Below, in pieces: positions 63,061 through 64,000 of a stretch of DNA of 64,000 bases. The DNA is taken from assembly GCA_035294245.1 (NCBI GenBank), contig DATGLG010000040.1:124001-188000 (forward strand), written 5' to 3'. The notes beneath the pieces were generated by a model that worked only from the letters and a program-made list of their open reading frames with translations, was not told the DNA's origin and searched no databases. This DNA is from DATGLG01 sp035294245. Lineage in GTDB: Bacteria; Pseudomonadota; Alphaproteobacteria; JACZXZ01. How positions within the stretch are numbered: the first letter of the stretch is position 1; every line of letters starts with the position of its first letter. A program made the translations under genes and the position numbers.

Positions 63061-63903
63061 TTATGGTCTTTGCTCCTTCGATCCGTTAGCTCCGCTCATG
63101 CCGCCACCGCGGCCTGCCCTGGATGTCCGTTTCTCCGGACTGATAGCGCGCCGGCGTGAGACCAAGATGCGCGCCCACGTTCCGCGATCGCGGTCTGGCC
63201 GGTCGATCGTGGCGCGAAAGGCGAGCGCCGTAATAGACCCAACACCGGGGGCACTCATCAGCCGCCGGCACGTCTTCTCCTCGCGGACGATATCGAGGAC
63301 TTGCTTGGTCAGCCGGGCGAATTCACGCAGCATCGTGGCAAGCACGGCCAGCAACGGCTCGACCAGCGGCATCACAAGGGCGTCGGTTCCGGCGAGTTCC
63401 CGGACGCGCTCGGTGAAACCGGCGCGGGACGGCGTGCCGAGCTTAAGCCCAGACTCTCGCAGGATCGTCCGCACCACGTTCTCGATCGTGCGCATCCCGT
63501 TCAAGACCGTGCGACGGGCAACCAGAAGCGAGCGCCACAGACGGCATTGCCAGCTCTTGACATGCACCTGCCTGAACCAGCCCGGCCGCATGATCTGGGC
63601 CAGCGCGCGGGCATCGTTGCGATCGGTCTTGTTCGGCATCGTCTTCATCGCCGCATTGGCCTGCCGCGTCTCGATGCAGATCGCCGGCAGGCCGGCCCGC
63701 GTCAGCCCTCCCGAGAGCCAGGCCGTCAGGGAGCAGGCTTCCAGCCCGACGCGCTCCAATGGCAAGCTCATCCCCCGCAAGGTCACGGCAAGCGTATCCG
63801 GCTCGCTGGCGGCACGCGCTCCCTTCGTAATGCCGCCCTTCTCGTCGACCACGCAGATCGTCGTCTCTTCCAAAGACACGTCCAGTCCGGCAAAATACTT
63901 CAT
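63061..63903 (-). pseudogene. IS110-family transposase, frameshifted and truncated
   Basis: The N-terminal DEDD nuclease domain is intact in outline: D8 (GLDVSLEET), E55 (VGLEAC), D94 and D97 (NKTDRNDARAL). The C-terminal transposase_20 domain begins normally (MSAPGVGSITALAF). After DRPDR near 63190 the frame shifts: the expected SRNVGAHLGLTPARYQSGE continues in another frame and soon stops. A second shift near 63110 follows and the usual last about 60 residues are missing. The element is therefore inactive on its own. ATG at 63903. Confidence 0.85.
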
Positions 63904-63972
63904 GGCTGCTCCTTCTCGATGCTTGTGGCGGTTCCACATCGACCACGTTGTACCATTGTGACAGGAGCAGCC
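63904..63972. mobile_element. IS110 upstream non-coding end with inverted repeat
   Basis: GGCTGCTCCT at 63904-63913 is repeated inverted as AGGAGCAGCC at 63963-63972, directly upstream of the transposase start. IS110-group elements encode a structured bridge RNA in this non-coding end. The fold could be part of it, but the window stops at 64000 and I cannot see the element boundary. Confidence 0.45.
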
Positions 63973-64000
63973 ACCTCCTCGGCCAAGACCCCTATCAACA

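Noticed and set aside
62831..63961. Plus-strand 376-codon frame over the IS110 remnant
   Set aside because: Antisense to the transposase, with Ser/Arg-rich shadow composition.

Overview
The window is GC-rich, gene-dense DNA from a metabolically versatile proteobacterium, most likely a soil or rhizosphere alphaproteobacterium. Reasons: many ABC uptake systems for nitrogenous organic solutes, several LysR/GntR/RpiR/Lrp regulators, Tat-exported binding proteins, a MazEF pair of a type common in alphaproteobacteria, and CAGGGAA-type intergenic repeats of a kind I associate with rhizobial genomes. There is no rRNA, tRNA or other taxonomic marker, so placement below class is a guess. I saw no CRISPR array.

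Layout. (1) 1-8.3 kb, minus strand: an EutB/EutC-like dehydratase and cyclodeaminase pair, a Rieske oxygenase, a 2-hydroxyacid dehydrogenase and a PotABCD-type ABC importer that runs off the left edge. (2) 8.4-14.6 kb, plus strand: an Lrp-type regulator divergent from eutB, then an aldehyde dehydrogenase, a class III aminotransferase, a nucleotide-transporter-like membrane protein and a Tat-exported aldo/keto reductase. Segments 1 and 2 resemble parts of (hydroxy)ectoine catabolism clusters but lack the ring-opening hydrolase and the deacetylase. (3) 14.6-22.0 kb: a GntR/UTRA regulator divergent, across a clear operator, from an atypical M20 peptidase-like protein and a DppABCDF-type peptide importer. 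(4) 22.1-30.9 kb: LysR, a complete succinate dehydrogenase/fumarate reductase-like complex, a two-subunit class I fumarase-like enzyme and a TauABC-like importer. (5) 30.9-37.7 kb: a single-chain CydDC-like exporter, a divergent LysR, a GlnA/PuuA-like ligase and a MazEF module behind a perfect 20-bp palindrome.

(6) 38.1-48.0 kb, minus strand: a ten-gene operon (rpiR, acyl-CoA dehydrogenase, PotD/A/B/C-type importer, SucC/SucD-type CoA ligase, two crotonases, one very CaiD-like). It reads as uptake, CoA activation, dehydrogenation and hydration of a short or betaine-like acid. (7) 48.1-62.8 kb looks less GC-rich by eye and has a different theme. It carries a TauABC-like importer with an Ldh2-family dehydrogenase, a DadA-like oxidase, an FMN 2-hydroxyacid oxidase, two RidA proteins, an ornithine cyclodeaminase/mu-crystallin protein, a HisJMQP-type amino-acid importer and an enolase-superfamily racemase or cycloisomerase. 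Most of these families make or consume imino or keto acids, so the block may be an acquired D-amino acid or cyclic imino acid utilisation island. (8) The right edge is a decayed IS110-family element.

Points most worth follow-up: the SucCD-type CoA operon with a crotonase lacking both hydratase glutamates; the second Sdh/fumarase module with Cys in place of the flavin-linking His; the M20 protein with three substituted metal ligands; a permease that seems to start at an ATT codon; and five good regulatory palindrome sets that pair with adjacent regulators.
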